A DNA stretch of 64,000 nucleotides from Gracilaria caudata (Eukaryota > Rhodophyta > Florideophyceae > Gracilariales > Gracilariaceae), in contig JASCIV010000036.1 of the NCBI GenBank assembly GCA_030374735.1, positions 1 to 64,000 of the forward strand, read 5' to 3'. The translations under genes and the position numbers were made by a program. This document shows positions 1-10,944 of the stretch, in pieces. The number at the start of each line of letters is the position of its first letter. The stretch's first letter is position 1. The notes below the pieces were generated by a model that was not told where the DNA came from, ran no database searches, and saw only the letters and a list, made by a program, of their open reading frames with translations.

Positions 1-961
1 GCACAGAAAACGCCTGACGCCTTAAGTCACCCTGCAGCGCATCGACGGTTGAGCGAGAGTCCGTGAAAACTGGTCGGCCTCATCTTCTCGTTTTTGCGCA
101 GAACGCTTCATTCCAGCGTCATTGCAAAGAGTTTTGAGTGACAAACCTTCTCTATGCAGACAACCTGCTTATCTGGACCAATTATTGGGTCTCCCAATAG
201 GAAAAATTGACTTCGAAGCAAAGATTAGCTTCAAGAGCTGAAATGCTGTTCGGATTCAAGTAAGTAAGCGACACATGGAGGAGAAAAGGAGTGGGAAAGG
301 GGGGGGGGGGAGGGGCTGGTACGACTCAAGGCCTCTTCGCACCGGGCAATGAAGCGCGTGTGGGGCGCGACTAAATCGTCGCGTGCGTTTCACTGGTTGA
401 GGCGGAAGCTCGGAGGTGTATACACAGGAAGCAGCAATGCAGAACACGTGTGCACATGCATCTCGTTGTAACCAGGCTTCCGCGTTGGACGTGCGCCGTG
501 CGCGTGCGGCACTCGCTGCCAACCAACGGCAGCGTCAGCGTAACGCAAAGTCACGAAGTCACTGATACGTGTGACCAATCGCGACGGCGGTGCACGCGCG
601 GCGCGCATGTCCAAATGTTGCAGGTGTGTGTGGAAAACATGAGTTTGTTTGTAGAAGGTAATACGAGGCGATGTCTTACGAGTAACAAGCACTTGTGACA
701 TGTGACAGCAAATACTTGAACGTCGGAACCGCAACAGCGACGAGTCGTCGCCGTTGCTCCGCCTTGCGCCCTCGGCGCTCCTCGCCTGCTGTTCCCCTCC
801 TGCAATTCAGGGGGCGGTTGCGGGCGCTGCGCCTGGTTTGCGCTTATTAAACTGCCTGCTCTCCCCGCTTCCGCTGCTCCTTGCAGTCAGCGCACATAAA
901 TCTTGACTCTACACATCACCGTCCCCCAGTCCATTATTTGACTCCACATTGCGCCATCTTC
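1..961. other. Left flank of the tandem family array, no gene
   Basis: No convincing coding region. Positions about 80-260 match the module that follows each intact family gene (see repeat entries), so another unit probably ends here. A run of 12 G lies at 299-310. The GC-rich part around 490-610 resembles 3735-3830, including a shared 'gaccaatcgc' core, so it is part of the repeated promoter-side DNA. Open frames here lack homology and overlap on both strands. Confidence 0.6.
80..260 (+). repeat. Module F, copy 0 (partial)
   Basis: This stretch shares the order of motifs seen after each intact family gene: 'aacgcttcattccagcgtc', a fragment resembling 'cttctctatgcaga', then 'ttcaagagctgaaatg' and 'ggattcaagtaa'. 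Similar runs occur at about 2320-2480, 7215-7400 and 15215-15330. As F lies 3' of the gene in the other units, this copy implies a further family gene left of the window. Confidence 0.6.
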
Positions 962-1996
962 ATGATCTGGCTTCTTGTCTTTGTGTGTGTGCTTTCCATG
1001 ACGTATGGTATTGAGACCGCCCCACACCCTGGGGACCGTCAAGCACCACTGCCTTGCCCACCCCAGCTCCCTCCGCTGGCTACGTCTTCCAGTCAGTCCC
1101 CAACACATATCCGAATCTTGCTGTCGGTGCTGGTGCTGCCCGTGGTCTTCAATACCATCGCCGCCAAACTCGGCCGCCTTGCGAATCGATACCCGTACAG
1201 CCTTCGTCTGCTCTACGCCCAAACAGCCGCTCTGTACGCTTCGTACTCGGTTTGCTGGTTGGTCGGTATAGTTCTCTGGGTTACCGGATACATGGAAGCC
1301 TCTTTTGAATTTGGAGAGGCTGGCTTTGCGATACTTCTGATAGTCTGTTCGATCACCTATCTCACTGAAAGGGGGTCTTCCAGGCTCCGTCAACTCTTGT
1401 GGCACATTCAAGATTTCAATCGTGTTCACCGTCGCGAGGGCAATGACTTGGCTCTAACTTTTAGAGCCCTGCTTTACCTCGCGGTCAACGAGCACCCGTC
1501 GAGCAGCTTTCCGTTCGAGCAAAGGCTCGAACTTGTTATGTTTGGCTTAACGAGGGGCCATAAACGTATGGTGGAAATACTACGCCGCGGTATGAAGCCG
1601 TCTATAAGTTGTTGGCACAACGTCCATCAGCTTCTGCAACGACTTCCCGACTTTGATGTTCTTTCCGATTCGGTCCAGCATCTTGTTCCGGAAGCGTTGG
1701 CCTCTCTTGTGCAGGTCGCTGTTGAGCACGATCATTCTGGAGATCTTACATTCGCGGACCTTGTCACATGGGTACACCTCGAACTCCAACGTGGTCATTT
1801 GGTATCACTGAACATGATCATAGGCGTTCAAAGTGGCCGAGATTCTTCTAATCGTGATCCTCATGCCCGTGGTCCGTTCTTCCATCTTTTCGACAATGTT
1901 CGCGCGTTCGTTCATACAGCATCAGCAACATCGATTAAACTCTTCAAGTCGATTTGGAACGTGAGACCAGTGGAGAAAAGACTGGGCATTGTGTGA
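962..1996 (+). CDS. Lineage-specific signal-peptide/membrane protein, family copy 1
   Basis: Predicted 344-residue protein of a family I do not recognise; three intact copies are in this window. The ATG at 962 aligns with the starts of the copies at 5950 and 13748; the frame is open a little further upstream but without an ATG. Order: a hydrophobic signal-like segment (about residues 1-18), a short Pro/Gly-rich stretch with PHPGDRQ, a hydrophobic segment around 'VLVLPVVFNTIAAKLGRL', a second around 'CWLVGIVLWVTGYM' and a third around 'GFAILLIVCSITYL', then a helical C-terminal half with LRQLLWHI and LVPEALASLV. This copy has a unique tail of about 30 residues. Topology suggests a secreted or endomembrane protein. 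Function unknown; the conserved reading frame is the main support. Confidence 0.8.
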   Translation: MIWLLVFVCVLSMTYGIETAPHPGDRQAPLPCPPQLPPLATSSSQSPTHIRILLSVLVLPVVFNTIAAKLGRLANRYPYSLRLLYAQTAALYASYSVCWLVGIVLWVTGYMEASFEFGEAGFAILLIVCSITYLTERGSSRLRQLLWHIQDFNRVHRREGNDLALTFRALLYLAVNEHPSSSFPFEQRLELVMFGLTRGHKRMVEILRRGMKPSISCWHNVHQLLQRLPDFDVLSDSVQHLVPEALASLVQVAVEHDHSGDLTFADLVTWVHLELQRGHLVSLNMIIGVQSGRDSSNRDPHARGPFFHLFDNVRAFVHTASATSIKLFKSIWNVRPVEKRLGIV

Positions 1997-2039
1997 CGCT
2001 TTTCCACAGCTGGATCAAACCTCGGGGATCTTGCATTAG

Positions 2040-2530
2040 ATTTCTTGACTTCGTAGCAGATGGAAGGATGGCTCAAAGTTACAGATGACGTTGCTAATAG
2101 TATTATGTGCATGTACAGCGTCCAATGTGAAAGAATGGTTCTTAGTATGGTAAGAATAGTCAACTCCGACGAGCCCCTGACCAAACCATGTAATCTCGAC
2201 GTATGATGATTACCTTCATCCCCTGCAGGTATTATACGCAATGTACACAACTTGACTTTCTATAATTTTAAGTATTTGCCTCTCGTGATGGCCCGTAGGC
2301 CTCACATTTTCTTTGTGGCGCGTTACATTCCAGCGTCGTTGTAAGGGTTTTCAGTGAAAACTCTTCTCTTCTCAGATAACGCACGCATTTGGATCAGGTT
2401 GGGCCCCCCAAAAGAAAATTCGTCATCGAACTGACGATTATCTTCAAGCGGTGATGTCGTTTTCGAGTTCAAGGTAATATGCGGAGAAAAAGAAGTAAGA
2501 AGAAAAGGCATTTTGACGAATGATACGAGA
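2040..2530 (+). repeat. Module F, copy 1
   Basis: Conserved 3' flank of family copy 1. It contains 'gatggaaggatggctc', then 'aatctcgacgtatgatgat', then the 'ttacattccagcgtc' block and the 'cttctcttctcaga' block. The same order follows copies 2 and 3. No open frame is preserved between copies, so it looks like 3' UTR plus flanking DNA duplicated with the gene. Confidence 0.7.
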
Positions 2531-3344
2531 GTTGCGCTCACTTCGCCAAGAACCCGGATGCAAAGCTTGTGAAGTGCCAAAAGAGGTGGTTACCAGAGGT
2601 TGAAGCCTTAAACATAGTGACGGTGATCATGATGATAAGAGGTACGAGGGGATGTAGTAGCACTTCCCGGGTGTTCAGAGGTATTTCAGATTAAATCACC
2701 AAGATGTGTGGGTCGACACAATGATAGGTCAATGTGTAGGTTTCAATTCCAACAGAACAACCGGAACTTAAAAGACATGGCATGACATCTTTAACCACAA
2801 CAAGTTATCATTGGGGAGCAAAAAGTGTGGGAAAGTGGCGGTCTCTCGGGGCCTGTAGTGTTGGCCTTTGCGGCGGCGGATTGAGCGTTTTTGTTTTCAA
2901 GAACATAATGCCGCAAGGGAGAAAAATAATCCCAAGTTCAAGTTTTATCATGAGGGCAAAGGCTGTGGAAATAGAGCTTTCTTGCAGCTTGCCGACTTAA
3001 GGCAACTGTGCACAAAGAAATGAGATCTACTCCATAGTAGTTCCACGTCAGAATCATTCTGGGTGCTTCCTTCGAAAAGCTTTCTTGGGAGGACAAGAAG
3101 TGGGTACGCAAAAGAGGAGCATTGAAGTAGTGCCCTTCAAGACGGCGTTGGTGATATTCTAGATACCACGCGCATCGAGCTTCGTCTCGAGAGGCATGCT
3201 TCGCACGTGCTGAACATAGAATTGCTGGCATGACGCGCATCTGTTCTCCCTGAGTTTCTGTTGTCTTGATAAACATCACATACTTTGACCTCCACGCGAC
3301 CCTTAAGCAAACGTCGCAGGGATGGTTATGCTTCATGCAGTGCG

Positions 3345-3640
3345 CCACACTGAGAGCAGGTTGGTCAAAAAATGAGGGCGAACGCGCACTGCCGCTGCAA
3401 CTGCGACAGGCGTTTGGAGTCATCGAGGGGGCGGATGAACTGGGTGAGTGGGAGCTGAGCATGACAGAGGCGACCACCAGCGGGCCTGCCAGGGCGCCAC
3501 CCCTCTGCGCAAGAGAGGGCGAGCGAAGACAGAGGCGGCAGAAGAAGCTACCTCTCGAAACGAGAAAGGCGGGGCAGGGACGACGTATGGCCTCGTCGCA
3601 CAAGGCAAGCAGGGGCTCGTGGCGCGCCCAAGACGGCGGC
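3345..3640. repeat. Module R, copy 1 (GC-rich)
   Basis: Shares with 8175-8480 and 10945-11190 the run 'ctgagcatgacag', then 'ccagcgggcctgccag', 'gcgccac', a purine-rich 'gagcgaagac' region and 'ggcctcgtcgca'. On the plus strand a short peptide around LSMT..TSGP.RAP is kept in all three, but the frames diverge afterwards, so coding is doubtful. Confidence 0.65.
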
Positions 3641-4203
3641 GGCGCTTTTCGAGAGTGGGTGCGAACAAAACATGATGGCATGATTACTGTAACATAACTG
3701 TATCTCGCTGTGAAAGAGATTTTTGTGTTCGACGCGTGCGGGGCTCGTGCGCTGCGCTCGCTGCCGACGGCCGCGTGACGCCCAGTCACTCTGCTGAGTG
3801 CGACCAATCGCAACGCACGAAGCGAGTGATTCCCGTACCCTCCAGCGTACACTTCACTACGCCGGTGGCTCAACTCACCGTGGCGGCACCGCCGAACATA
3901 AATCCCCCTCCTTCCCCTTTTCCCCAATCTCGAGATCTTCACGGCGTCTTCTTCTTCAGGTGTTCGCACAAGAATGATCCATTTCAACGTCATTTGTAGC
4001 GTTGCTGTAGAGAAGGAAGTGGCTGTGAATCCAATCAGGTGGGCGCGGCGGTGGGTCGCGTGTGAGCCGCGGTGGGGAAAATGAAGTGCGGCTGAATGTG
4101 ATTGTAAGCTCCAATCATTTCTAGATACGATTGGGGGCAACCTCTGTGTATTCTTGCAAGAATGATTACGCATATTCCGATTGTGAGGGTGGCACACGCC
4201 CGC

Positions 4204-4238
4204 GTAGTTTCTCGTTGGCAATGCCAACGAGAAACTAC
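4204..4238. repeat. Perfect inverted repeat, 17-bp arms
   Basis: Arms 4204-4220 (gtagtttctcgttggca) and 4222-4238 are exact reverse complements with a single intervening base. No gene ends or starts beside it. One of several near-spacerless perfect inverted repeats in the gene-free DNA of this window. Confidence 0.9.
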
Positions 4239-5434
4239 ACGTGCCAAGCCACCACTTCTGTCGTCACCCTGCACGTTCAAGGCCGTGTTTTGCTGCCGAG
4301 CTGCACGTCCCACCATGTACTTGGCGGGAAGAGGTGCATCTATGTACCTACCTTCGTATCTAACCTCGACCATCACAGATAAGATCTGAATCCTGATAAC
4401 TGGGGCACTCTCTATGTGATCGCCGCGGACACTTTCATTTACGCACTGTTCAGTCTTCGCAGATAGTGTGCTGCTTAGCTTAAACTAAGTTTTATTCTCC
4501 CTTTTCCTTCTAATTGTGTCCCATTGTTGGCTCTCTTAAAATCGCACGCACTTGCCAGCAGCGTTCCGCATTGGTTGTCGGAGCAGCCGAATAGAAGCCA
4601 TTGGTTTGCCTTAATAGCTGCACATTTCAGAAATCAACGCTTTGTCTCGAATTTAGTACTGTAGAACATATCAGTTTCTTCCCACTATGCCGAGTTACCC
4701 GCCTCGAAATGGACAGCAAATAACCGTCGTGTGTTGCCGTGATAACCTTGTGACATAGGCAGCAACGCCGGCAACCATGACTGCATAATATCTTACACAT
4801 ATCATATGTTTATCATAAAAAAGAGAGCAACCTTTTTGTTGTGTGGAACAGCGCTCTGAACAGGTGGAAATGTCGCATGGGTGAAGAGCTGCACGAAAAG
4901 CCACGTCCCATCAAACCGCGCTGGAAGCCTTGCGCCGCTGACTCATACGCGCGCCAGATCAACTTGTAGATACCCCTGTAGACCACAATGCGCCCGTGGA
5001 CACTTCCGCCACCGCTGGCGGCGATGTTGACGCTCGTTGCGTGCTGCAATTGTATTGGGGAAGCGAGAAGCATCCGTACTGAAAAGAAATCATTTGTCTG
5101 TACTTACCAGTTGGAACAGGAACAAGTTTCCCTGTTGACCATTTAATATTTGCTCCTCGCCACGCATCACATATGCAAAATGTGGTGGTACTGTACTTTT
5201 TTTAGACGAGATACATGGCAGGGTGGAAGCATCTCCACGGTGCATAACCGCCGCTTAACCATTTACCAGTTCGCCAACTGCCATGTAAAATGTAAGCAAT
5301 CCGAGCAGGGAGCGGTGTGGAGCGCACGTCCCGGCGCTGCCTTCGCTCGCTGCGCGGAGCCAATCATGGTCCATTCTATGTCACATCGGCGATGTGTGCG
5401 TCGAAAGCGGGACTAGTTGCAACAGACCAAAAAA

Positions 5435-5474
5435 CACTGCCAAAATCATATTGATGATGATGATTTTGACAGTG
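5435..5474. repeat. Inverted repeat with GAT-rich loop
   Basis: Arms 5435-5449 (cactgccaaaatcat) and 5460-5474 are complementary at 14 of 15 positions around a 10-base loop rich in GAT. It lies in the upstream flank of family copy 2, about 310 bp before its TATA box. Confidence 0.75.
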
Positions 5475-5781
5475 CAGACAGACTCCACCAATTTCAACGT
5501 CCCAGTCAGAAGTCTCCCCGCTCGCTGCCGCTTCCCTCTTCGTAAAAGTACACGGTGGCCAGTCGCGAAGTGAGTGGCGCGCGGGTCTTAAAAAGTACGC
5601 GGCTGCTTCTCCCAAAGCGACGGGTGCGCATGCGTCGTGCAATCGCTGCACAGCGAGCCTTAATGTTCACCATATGCTCGAGCGCCGTTCTTCTGTCCTC
5701 TTTTTTTCTGCCGACCTCTTCTTCTGTCGACCCTTTGTCCACCTCAGAGTGATCCGCGGCAGTGCGCTGCAACGCGGTCTC

Positions 5782-5788
5782 TATAAAG
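5782..5788 (+). promoter_or_regulatory. TATA box of family copy 2
   Basis: TATAAAG 168 bp before the ATG at 5950, followed by a pyrimidine-rich leader. Spacing fits a TATA box with a 5' UTR of about 135 nt. Confidence 0.55.
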
Positions 5789-5949
5789 CTCGCATTCCGC
5801 CCCTCCACCACGCCCTACTGTCCCTATTTCTCCTTACGCAAGGTTCGCAAAGCGACATCGTATCATCGCCATTGGAAGCATCTCATTAATCCAGTCCACG
5901 TCCACTGAACCCCTCCATCTGAATCCTCTAGTCTTCTGCACATTGCGAT

Positions 5950-6909
5950 ATGTTGATGATTTGTGTCTTTGCGTTTTTCCTTTCAGTGCTAGTATATGAC
6001 ACTGAAGCCGCTCCGCACCCTGGGGACCGTCAAGCACGACCGCATTCTCCACCTCAGCTCCCTCCGCTGCCCACGTCTTCCAGTTCGTCACCAACGTTAA
6101 TCCGGATCTTGTTGGCGGTTATGGTGCTGCCCGTGGTCTTTAATACAATCGCCGGCCGCCTAGGCCGCCTCTCGAATCAAAATCCAAAGAGTCTTCGTCT
6201 TTTATACTCGCAGGCAATCGCTCTGTACTCTTCGTACCAGGTTTGCTTGTGGGCAGGCATCATTCTCTGGATTTTCGCTTTCATCAAAGCGTCATTTGAC
6301 TTCGGAGAGGCTGGCTTTGCCGTTCTTTTCATTGTTTGTTCAGTGAGCTATCTCACTGAAAGCATATCTTCCAGGCTCCGTCAACTCTTGTGGAAGATTC
6401 CTGAGTTCAACCGTCTTCATCGCCTTGAGGTGGATGGATTGATCCCGACTTTCAGGGCTATGCTTTATCAGGCGGTCAATGGGGACACTTCGAGTAGCTT
6501 TCCGTTTGATCAAAGGCTCGCATTGGTTGTGTATGCCTTGACGAAAGGCCATAAACGCATGCTGCAGATACTACGCTGCAGTATGAGGCCGTCTGTAAAT
6601 TGCTCGGACAACATTCGTGAGCTTCAGCAACGGCTTTCCGATTTCGATGGTCTTCCACATGCGGTGCAGCATCTTGTTCCGGAAGCGCTGGCCTCGCTTG
6701 TGGAGGTCGCTGTTGAGCAAGATCATGTCGCATTCCGAAATCTTCTCTCACGGGTGCTTCTCAAATTGCAACATGGCCACGTAATACCATTGAACACGTT
6801 CATAGGTGTCCATATGGGCCGAAGTTGTCCTGTTCGGAACACAAATGCCCCAAGTATCTTCTTGGAGCTTGATCCACGGATGGATCAAACTGCAGGGATC
6901 TTGATTTAG
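5950..6909 (+). CDS. Lineage-specific signal-peptide/membrane protein, family copy 2
   Basis: Predicted 319 residues, intact, same family as the genes at 962 and 13748. Start at 5950, or the second ATG at 5956; both give a hydrophobic N-terminal segment. It keeps AAPHPGDRQ, a run of Pro with 'PPQLPPLPTSSSSSP', the segment 'LLAVMVLPVVFNTIAGRLG', a hydrophobic pair around 'CLWAGIILWIFAF' and 'GFAVLFIVCSVSYL', then LRQLLWKIPEFNRLHR, ALTKGHKRMLQILR and LVPEALASLVEVAVEQ. Like copy 3 it lacks copy 1's long tail. A TATA box at 5782 supports expression. Function unknown. Confidence 0.8.
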   Translation: MLMICVFAFFLSVLVYDTEAAPHPGDRQARPHSPPQLPPLPTSSSSSPTLIRILLAVMVLPVVFNTIAGRLGRLSNQNPKSLRLLYSQAIALYSSYQVCLWAGIILWIFAFIKASFDFGEAGFAVLFIVCSVSYLTESISSRLRQLLWKIPEFNRLHRLEVDGLIPTFRAMLYQAVNGDTSSSFPFDQRLALVVYALTKGHKRMLQILRCSMRPSVNCSDNIRELQQRLSDFDGLPHAVQHLVPEALASLVEVAVEQDHVAFRNLLSRVLLKLQHGHVIPLNTFIGVHMGRSCPVRNTNAPSIFLELDPRMDQTAGILI

Positions 6910-6939
6910 TGGTGTTCACTTACTGTACCGTCGTACCTT

Positions 6940-7400
6940 CGTACCTTCGTAGCAGCCGATGGAAGGATGGCTCGAAGTCAGAAATAACGTTGTATGCATA
7001 CGGATGCTTACCTGCGTTTTGATAGCAGCATCCTTAAGGAACGGTTTAGCGTATCGTGAGAAGAGCCAACGTCAAAAAGCGCATGACCAGACCATGATAA
7101 TCTCGACGTATGATGATAACCACCTTGTTCTGCAGCTCTAATGCTTACCATAATTTTCTTATACTAATAAACAACTTTTATGTGCCTGTAACGGGGGTTT
7201 CAGGCTAATCTTCCGTTTCTGACGTACAACGCTTCATTCTGGCCTTGTAGCGATTTTTCAGAAAAGAACCTTCCCTCTTCAGATGAACTAGCAACTTGGA
7301 TTAGCCGAGAGGTCTTCAATGCGGGGATTACCTCCAGGAGCTGATGTCGTGCTCGGGTTGTAAGAAGAGACATATGAAGAAAAAATAACAAAGAGAAAAG
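6940..7400 (+). repeat. Module F, copy 2
   Basis: Begins with 'gatggaaggatggctcgaag', repeats 'aatctcgacgtatgatgat' near 7090-7120, then the 'aacgcttcattctggc' and 'ccctcttcagatga' blocks. Same order as after copies 1 and 3. Confidence 0.7.
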
Positions 7401-8174
7401 GTAATCGGACGACTGATGCGAAAGCTCTGCTTTCCCTGTAAAAGCGACGTGTGCAATGCCTATGCAGTGCTAGAAGAAGTCGATACCATCAGGTTATACC
7501 GTAAACGGAAGGACAGTGATGATGATGAAAATCATGAGGGGATGCGGAAGCGATTGCTTTGTTTTCACAGTTGTCTCAAATGGAACCGCCGACACACATT
7601 GGTAAACACAATGTTAGTGTCATCGCAGACATTGCACTTCCGACAGAACAGCTAGCACTTGAGAGACCTGGCATCTATACCACAAGAAGTTGTTATTGGG
7701 GAAGCACAAAGTGTGAGACAGAAGCGAGTCTTTCGGGCCTTCTAATGTTGGCCCCGTACTGCTGGTGTTGTAAACTGTGTTTGTCTCGTTGAAATATATT
7801 CATTGCAATGCTGTGCATAAGAAACAATATCACTCCAAGAACACGGTATGGGCAAGAAGTGAGTACGCGAACGGGTGGTATTGAAGTAGTGCCATTCAAG
7901 ACTGCGCTGGTGAGGTCGAACAAAGCCCCGATATCGTCAACTCCATATTCGATTTCCGCCTTGAGAAACTAACGCTCTACTATAGATACCACGCACATCC
8001 AGCTTGAGCTTCGTCTCGATATGCACGTGCCAAACAGAGGATCGATGGCGTGAAGCGCACGACGCGTGATTTCCACGAGTATCTGTTGTTGTGATCAACA
8101 TTACAATCACGTACTTTGATATCCACACGACCCGTAGACAAACGTTGCAGGGAGTGTTATGCTTCATGCAGCGC

Positions 8175-8480
8175 GCCACTCTGAGAGTGGGGTAGTCCAA
8201 AATGAGGGCGAACACGCACTGTCGCTGCTACTGCGACAGGCGTCTGGAGTCATCGACGGGCGATAGATTACGGGAGAGGGAGCTGAGCATGACAGCGACG
8301 GCCACCAGCGGGCCTACCAGAGCGCCACACCACTGCAGAAAACCCCCTGGACAAAAGAGGGCCAGAGAAGGCAGGGGCTTCAGAAGGCGAAACCTCTCGA
8401 AACGAGAAATGGCTGGCTCGGACGACGTGTGGCCTCGTCGCACCATGGAAGAAAGCGCTCGTGGACGCCATGTCTCATCC
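8175..8480. repeat. Module R, copy 2
   Basis: Matches 3345-3640: 'aaaatgagggcgaac', 'ctgcgacaggcgt', 'ggagtcatcga', 'gctgagcatgacag', 'ccaccagcgggcct' and 'cctctcgaaacgag' all recur in order, with small indels. Confidence 0.65.
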
Positions 8481-8862
8481 GATGCGCGCGTTACAGTGGT
8501 GGGGGCGGCGCGACGACGTTGGGCGGAAGTAGGTCCATCCACAACCCCATGACGCTCAGTAGGGGGCGGAGCACACGGAGTCAGCACTGCAAAGCAGCGC
8601 ATTGCGTGAAAATGCACTGGCGCCTTTTGAAAGTGCGTGTAACATCACCCCTGGTCAAACGCACAAGCATTCAGATACCTCAACCTGTCTACCAGCTTGC
8701 TATAAGGGTAAGCGGGCTACCACCTTCCAATCCGTCGTCCTTTCCTTTCGCATCGTGCGAAGTCATCCAGACTGGTGCAAATCACTCTGTCGAACTTCGC
8801 GCTCAACATTCATAAGCGATCGTTTAGTGGACCTATTCAAAAAAGGGCCTCGTCTGCACAGC

Positions 8863-9979
8863 TTATGATTGCTCTTTCGTTGGCATCTTAGAAGAGTACT
8901 CACTGGCGATGGTCAAAAACGCTTGCGAACGTTCACTTGCTTTCCTCGCGGCTTCTGACACAGCATAAGCAGAAAATCCCACCACAGCACCAGCGAGATG
9001 AGTGATATGATTCTGTTTCACTGACCAAATACCTTTCCCTTTGAATCCATGTCGGAGATATACTCCAACTCCGCATACTTCTCGCACGATAAGAGCAGGG
9101 CAGAACATATCCCTGAAGTCCAGTTCCGGCATTTTCGATCCCTGAGTATCCGCACACCAATGGAAACTGAAGAGAGCGAATATTCCGCCGATGCTTCCCA
9201 CGCTCAGGACTCGGTAGCGCGCTGCAAGAAAATTTCGGGATCGACTTTTTAACACCGACGCAGCACCACCGCTGATAACCCCTCCGAAGTAAACAGCAGC
9301 GACTTCCCAGAGGTTGAGAAATGGAGAGCATAGTCTAATGCCAAATAAAGTGGCCAGAGAGTTTCTCATAAGATGCCACAACGTAGAATGACAAAACATG
9401 TAAGAGAGCAAGACATGCCAGCGTCCACTTTTCACACGCCCCACGGAGAGAACGAAGTTTTTCAGCAAGATTTTATTGATCGACTGATTCGGTGTATCTT
9501 AGATGCACTGCTCATGCGTCGGCCTAATATAGATGTAGCATAAATCGCAGCATAAGATCCAACCAGACCATAACTGAAAACCTTTGAACTAGGTTCCATG
9601 TCATTATAAACATTCCATATGCTTCTCAAAGTCTTGAACACACTTCTCGGCGTTCTTCGGATCGTTCTTCTTTGATCGAGGCGTCATTTTCAGTGATGCT
9701 CTGATCATCTATCTCGCCATCGTCCTTGGCATTCCGCTTTACCTCAATACCAGGCTTATCTGTGGCTGAATTTGCCCAATCTTCAGCAAAATAGATGCGT
9801 GGATAGCTGGTATAAGCACTGACAAAAGCGGCAACCCAAAGTGAAACATTTGGAGTATGAAATTGCCGATCAGACAAGAAAGATTTTGTGGTTAACTGCG
9901 GCAGGTAAAGCTTTCGGCATCTAGCGCTTAGCGAAGAAAAGCTGCGAAGCTTTCCTCTCATAGCTCCAAGACGGAACAT
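8863..9979 (-). pseudogene. Decayed rhomboid (PARL-like) intramembrane protease gene
   Basis: The open frame from about 9483 down to 8863 has the rhomboid core: KSGRWHVLLSYMFCHS, HLMRN (HxxxN of helix 2), a Gly-rich helix, GSIGGIFAL and THLAGAVVG, the conserved His-Gly helix. Upstream on the same strand an ATG at 9979 opens a frame with an Arg/Ser-rich mitochondrial-type presequence. Between them, in another frame, is a segment like rhomboid helix 1 (VFSYGLVGSYAAIY). A 62-nt intron (donor gtgtgt at 9643) could join presequence to helix 1, but helix 1 to the core needs a frame change near 9475-9500 that I cannot explain by splicing. The usual catalytic Ser of GxSG aligns best with Ile. Either a pseudogene, or a gene with unusual splicing encoding an inactive rhomboid. 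Confidence 0.6.
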
Positions 9980-10724
9980 GTTGCTACAATTACCTTCATC
10001 CCCGGATGGTTTCGTCAGAAGGAGATTGTATCTTGTTAAGACATAAGATGGAAGAAAGTGGATCCGCTGAGGTAGGAATGTTTGCAGCGGTCGGATCAAT
10101 GATGATGATGATGAAGGCGCTCGACGCTCCAGCGCACAGTACAGCCCCTGGCTTGATCAGTGATCGTGATCTGTTTCAGGGCTCACCGGCGAGTCTGGTT
10201 GTTAGTTACATCACGTTCAACTGTGCGTCGAAGAACCTAATCGTTTGTTCTCTGCTCGATGAATTTGCCGGTCTGCCTGTTTACACCGTAAGTGGGGCGG
10301 ACGTATCATGTTCTAAACTCTGGTGAACATTGAAACGCAAGCAGACGAGATTCATCGCAAATGACAGTGAGTTGTCCGAAACCGTTGTGGACGGTTTTGC
10401 TTCGTGGGCGACGACCTCGAGCCGGAGCGTGCTTGGTAGCAATACAATCCAGAACAGCTCACAGTGCCGATTTGCTTGCGGCTAACCATCTGTCAAGGCT
10501 GCGAGCTTATCAAAAACTGTCTCCATCATCGACATTGCTAATCACTTCACTGCGCAAAATTTCCGACACGCGTAGCTTGTCGTCGTAAGCATCTTTTGCG
10601 AGGCAGTAAATTGCGCACCTGAAAGGGTACCAATTTGGCAAGCCTCGAGAGAAGAGCTCGCAGAAAGCAGTTGAGCTTGTCCAATTCGAGCCATGTTACT
10701 ACGCGCGCAGCTCAATGACGTTGA
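9980..10724. other. Intergenic DNA, no gene seen
   Basis: A short GAT repeat lies at 10101-10114. Open frames are short and show no recognisable family. Confidence 0.5.
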
Positions 10725-10940
10725 TCTAGGCGGCCTTTCGAATCAATATCCACACAGTCCTCGTCTATACGCACAGGCAATCTCTCCGTGCACTTCGTAC
10801 TGGGTTTGCTTGTGGGCAGGCTTCATTCTCTGGATTTTGGCTTTCATCAAAGCGTCTTTTGACTTTAGAGAGGCAGAGGCTCCGTCAACTTTTGTGCCCG
10901 ATTCCAGAGTTCAATCGTCTTCAACATCTGAGCGGGATGG
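10725..10940 (+). pseudogene. Broken copy of the tandem family
   Basis: Matches residues from GRLSNQ through the second hydrophobic segment (CLWAGFILWILAFIKASFDF) of copy 2. It then lacks about 60 bp (the third hydrophobic segment) and resumes in another frame as RLRQLLCPIPEFNRLQHL. The 5' part with the signal peptide and the C-terminal half are missing. At about 10940 the family sequence stops and module R begins within a few bases, so a deletion has fused the gene interior to R. Confidence 0.85.
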
Positions 10941-10944
10941 CCAA

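Larger units (their letters stand above)
1997..5949. other. Intergenic DNA between family copies 1 and 2
   Basis: About 4 kb with modules F and R and filler. Stretches at 2740-2900 and 3100-3200 match 7640-7790 and 7860-8030, so much of the unit is duplicated, not just the gene. A long open frame on the minus strand (about 2938-4227) is not maintained in the second copy, where indels break it, so I do not call a gene. The part at 4400-5300 is AT-rich with nothing recognisable. Confidence 0.55.
6910..8862. other. Intergenic DNA after family copy 2
   Basis: Contains module F, a region matching 2740-3200 of the previous unit, and module R. No gene supported: open frames are short, overlap on both strands and are not conserved between units. 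Confidence 0.55.

Noticed and set aside
2938..4227. Long minus-strand open frame of 429 codons
   Set aside because: The duplicated unit at 7.8-8.2 kb breaks this frame by indels, so the sequence is conserved as DNA but not as a protein.
6915..6950. 'accgtcgtacc'-like motif shared with 13250 and 38738
   Set aside because: Only three loose matches in different contexts; not distinguishable from chance.
9484..9643. A single 160-nt intron joining the presequence to the rhomboid core
   Set aside because: It would keep one frame, but would delete the helix-1-like segment that matches the rhomboid family.
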